A stretch of DNA of 64,000 bases from Burhinus oedicnemus. Lineage: Eukaryota > Chordata > Aves > Charadriiformes > Burhinidae. Positions 61,681-64,000 of the stretch are shown piece by piece. Position 1 is the stretch's first letter; the number at the start of each line of letters is the position of its first letter. A program made the position numbers and the translations under genes. The notes beneath the pieces were generated by a model. That model made no database searches and was not told the origin of the DNA. It worked only from the letters and a program-made list of their open reading frames with translations. Location: NCBI GenBank assembly GCA_008921705.1, contig VFFE01006594.1:806138-870137 (forward strand), given 5' to 3'.

Positions 61681-64000
61681 ATTTGCATGTATATGAATGA
61701 ATCATCCCTCCGCTTTCATCAAATGCAAAGGTATGGATGCTGGGCTTTCCTATCTCGGGAGCTTTATCAGGGACAGAAGCGGGTAGCAGTTGGTACTTTA
61801 TTCCTCACTCAGACTGCTGGGAACACTAGAGAGCAGCCTGCTGCGCAGTCAGTGCCCTTCTGTAAACACGGTGCCAAATTTCACGTTATTGACTGTAATA
61901 GATAATAGACTAATGTATACTGAGGAAATCCTATAGCTTCTGATAGGAGCTACTAAGCGAGATTTCTGCGAGGCTGTTTGAGCCTGAGCAATCAAACAAA
62001 GCACCCCCTCCTTCCAGATACGGGTAGGGCGCAGCTGATTTTTCTTCCCGGGATCAGCCTGCCGTTGTGCAAGAAGCCGGCTGTGCTGCAATGTAAGGCT
62101 AAAACCTTCAAGCCTCGGCATGAGGGTACAACTCCACAGGGTTATTTAGGCATGTGATTTCCCATTGCTTAAAGCCTCTAATACTTAACAAAGGTTTCCT
62201 CCTAGGACTTTGCAAAGTGTTTTTATAGGGCAGTTCAGCCTTTTTACCCCGGGTGCTGTTTTCCCCTCCACTAAATGGTCTTGTGGCCTGTCAGACCTTA
62301 TGTACGGGTTAGCTTTCAGCCGTGAGGCAGAGTGTAATGTTACTCAAAATCTGCTCAAGAAGGAGCTGCTTGATTTCCAGGCAAGGTGGAGCGTGGGCAG
62401 GGAGCTATGCAAGCTGTGTACGTGACTGAGGACAGCTAAGTAAGCAGGTACTTACCAAGAGCAAGCAGTTGAAGGAATGCAGACCGGGACAAATGACTTT
62501 GGGGTAATCTGTAGAACAGGAAAAGCAATTAAGTTGAAAAGTATCTTCCTGGGCTCAGGAGCCTGTGTGTTCTTACGGTCCTGGATTTTGCTGCTAGCTA
62601 GCTAGCTTCTGAATAATGGTGCAGTGCTGCCTGAAGTGATTGGTTTCACATCCACTACTTAACTGTGCGCAACCAAAACTTTTCAGTTTGCAGCATTTGG
62701 GCTGAAGCAAAGCCAGGTTATGTATAGATGGAACTCTCTGCTTCAAGTTCTGGAAGTTAATTCTAGAAAATATGGACAGAAGTAACTTAAAGAAACCACA
62801 GTCCATTTTGTACTGACTGTTAAAATGAAACCATCTGGATGACATGTTGTTAGTCCCACACTGAGTACCCAGACCCTATTCAGCATGCACAGTGGTGTAG
62901 AACAGCCCATAGGGATTGTCTTTGAGAGAACCTGGTCCTGGACCACTTAGGCCTGTAAGTGCTACAGATAGTTATGTGTAAATACGATGACCTCCTCTGA
63001 GCAAAGAAAAAAGTCCTAAGAAATTGCTCGTCTTTTGCAAAGTCTCAATTAAAGGAGAAAGTTAAATGGCTGTGTCCTCACTTGACTTACTGATGTAATA
63101 TTAGGCTGGACTGTAGGAAGAATCTGATGGAGCAACCTTGCTGATACCAATGATCTGCCACTGAGATAAGTTGCTATTTAGCATCTCATTGAAAAGGTCA
63201 TGAGATAAGATTTGGTTATATGTAATCTGCCTTATTGCTTGCTGCTTCTTTTGCAGTGGCCAAATTTATTGTTAGTCTGAAGTGATTATGTCCTGTAGCA
63301 CAATAACTTCACAAAATTTGGTGCTATATTCAGCACAGTCTTAAAGCAGCATTTTTGGGTGATGGGTTACTTCAACCAGAGCTCACTGTTCAAATGCATA
63401 GCTTTTGCATTTTGGTTTGGAAATGTAATGACAGTGCTTCAAGATTGAGTTGCTTTCGTTATGGATGTTTTAATTTGAATGGCTCATGTTGGGTAACTCC
63501 AAGGGCTCTGTGCAGAAGAGGGCTCCGTTCTGTCTGTGCGGTGCCCGCATAGGCAAATGGAGACGCTTTTTAAGTGCACTGCAGCAGTTTGCATGGAGCT
63601 GAGGACTACAGAATGTGTTTTGTTTTGGAGGAAATACTGGATGCCTGGATTACTTTTTTTATTAATTTCTTGATAGTTGGATTGCTCCATTATTAATGTC
63701 TTTAAGTTTTGCTTCAGCTTGCATCCAAACAAGGGGCAAAAGTAACTGGCTAGTATGAAACAGGATCTAAGTGTACTGCATATTATCTTTTGCCCCATCT
63801 TTTGCTAGCCTGGAAGAACAAAAAGAAGTAGGGGTGTCATTACATTTTCCTTCACGGGCAACGAAGATCACAAATAACATATTCAGTCACACTAGGATTA
63901 CGGTTAATCCTGTAGGTCACATCAAAGCAAGTCTCTATCATTGAAGTTGCACACCCCAGTTTTTGCCTCCAAGGCTTGTCCACTCGTGGAGTCTGTAATC

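Larger units (their letters stand above)
26344..64000 (+). other. MTSS1: MTSS1 intron 3 (5' part; runs past the window end)
   Basis: The strong donor at 26344 opens an intron of at least 37.6 kb. I looked for the next I-BAR exon (28 or so residues ending with an EAKLRQ-like sequence) and did not see it. A large intron 3 would fit MTSS1 being a long gene. Contents: CR1 fragments at 31624-32104 (+) and 44281-44990 (-), an old CR1-like scrap at 41398-41440, tandem duplications at 28983-29020, 34644-34680 and 39301-39341, poly-T runs at 33930, 39779 and 40909, poly-A at 50345, GGTTT and CAAAC tracts near 60122 and 61650, and a palindrome-rich block at 57751-58064. The stretch 52900-54200 is somewhat richer in G+C with overlapping open frames up to 153 codons but no recognisable protein. 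The rest shows nothing I can name. Confidence 0.75.

Noticed and set aside
26344..64000. Search for MTSS1 exon 4 and later I-BAR exons.
   Set aside because: No acceptor-flanked segment encoding the expected GTREIG...EAKLRQ-like sequence was seen; a manual scan can miss a short exon, so a translated alignment would be decisive.
1..64000. CRISPR arrays, bacterial operons, tRNA or rRNA genes.
   Set aside because: No regular spacer-repeat array, no cloverleaf or rRNA signature and no ribosome-binding-site-led gene strings; the sequence is vertebrate intergenic and intronic DNA.

Overview
This window is vertebrate nuclear DNA, almost certainly from a bird. The evidence is several 5'-truncated CR1 LINE copies ending in the avian-type ATTCTATG tail, large AT-moderate introns with canonical GT/AG splice sites, and a protein-coding match to a vertebrate gene. 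There is no bacterial, phage or plasmid organisation. The many short open frames show no codon or domain signal and are treated as chance.

The only cellular gene I can support is MTSS1 (metastasis suppressor 1, also called missing-in-metastasis/MIM), on the + strand. Two short internal coding exons are unmistakable: exon 2 at 23438-23499 and exon 3 at 26270-26343. They join in phase across a 2,770-bp intron and encode about residues 25-70 of the N-terminal I-BAR (IMD) membrane-bending domain. Exon 1 (start codon and about the first 24 residues) is not in the visible sequence. Exon 4 and later exons were not found and presumably lie beyond base 64000.

Layout: 1-9290 is upstream intergenic DNA with an old MIR-like SINE and an old CR1-like scrap. 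9290-9678 is a CpG island with a textbook housekeeping-type promoter (NF-Y/CCAAT box, CRE half-site, four tandem GGGGC boxes), cut off abruptly by a 20-N assembly gap and a 24-T run. MTSS1 exon 1 is probably hidden in or lost at that gap. 9723-23437 is intron 1 (a CR1 tail, an LTR-like avian repeat, a second N gap). 23500-26269 is intron 2. 26344-64000 is the start of a large intron 3 carrying two longer CR1 fragments in opposite orientations, several short tandem duplications and many poly-T tracts.

I did not find an undescribed biological system. The observations most worth following are the probable loss of exon 1 at a G-quadruplex-prone gap, a TATA-like element about 480 bp upstream of that gap, and a compact block at 57.75-58.07 kb holding two perfect 18-bp palindromes around a cluster of homeodomain-type sites, which is a candidate intronic regulatory element. 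All identifications are from reading the sequence and from memory of families; no alignment was run.
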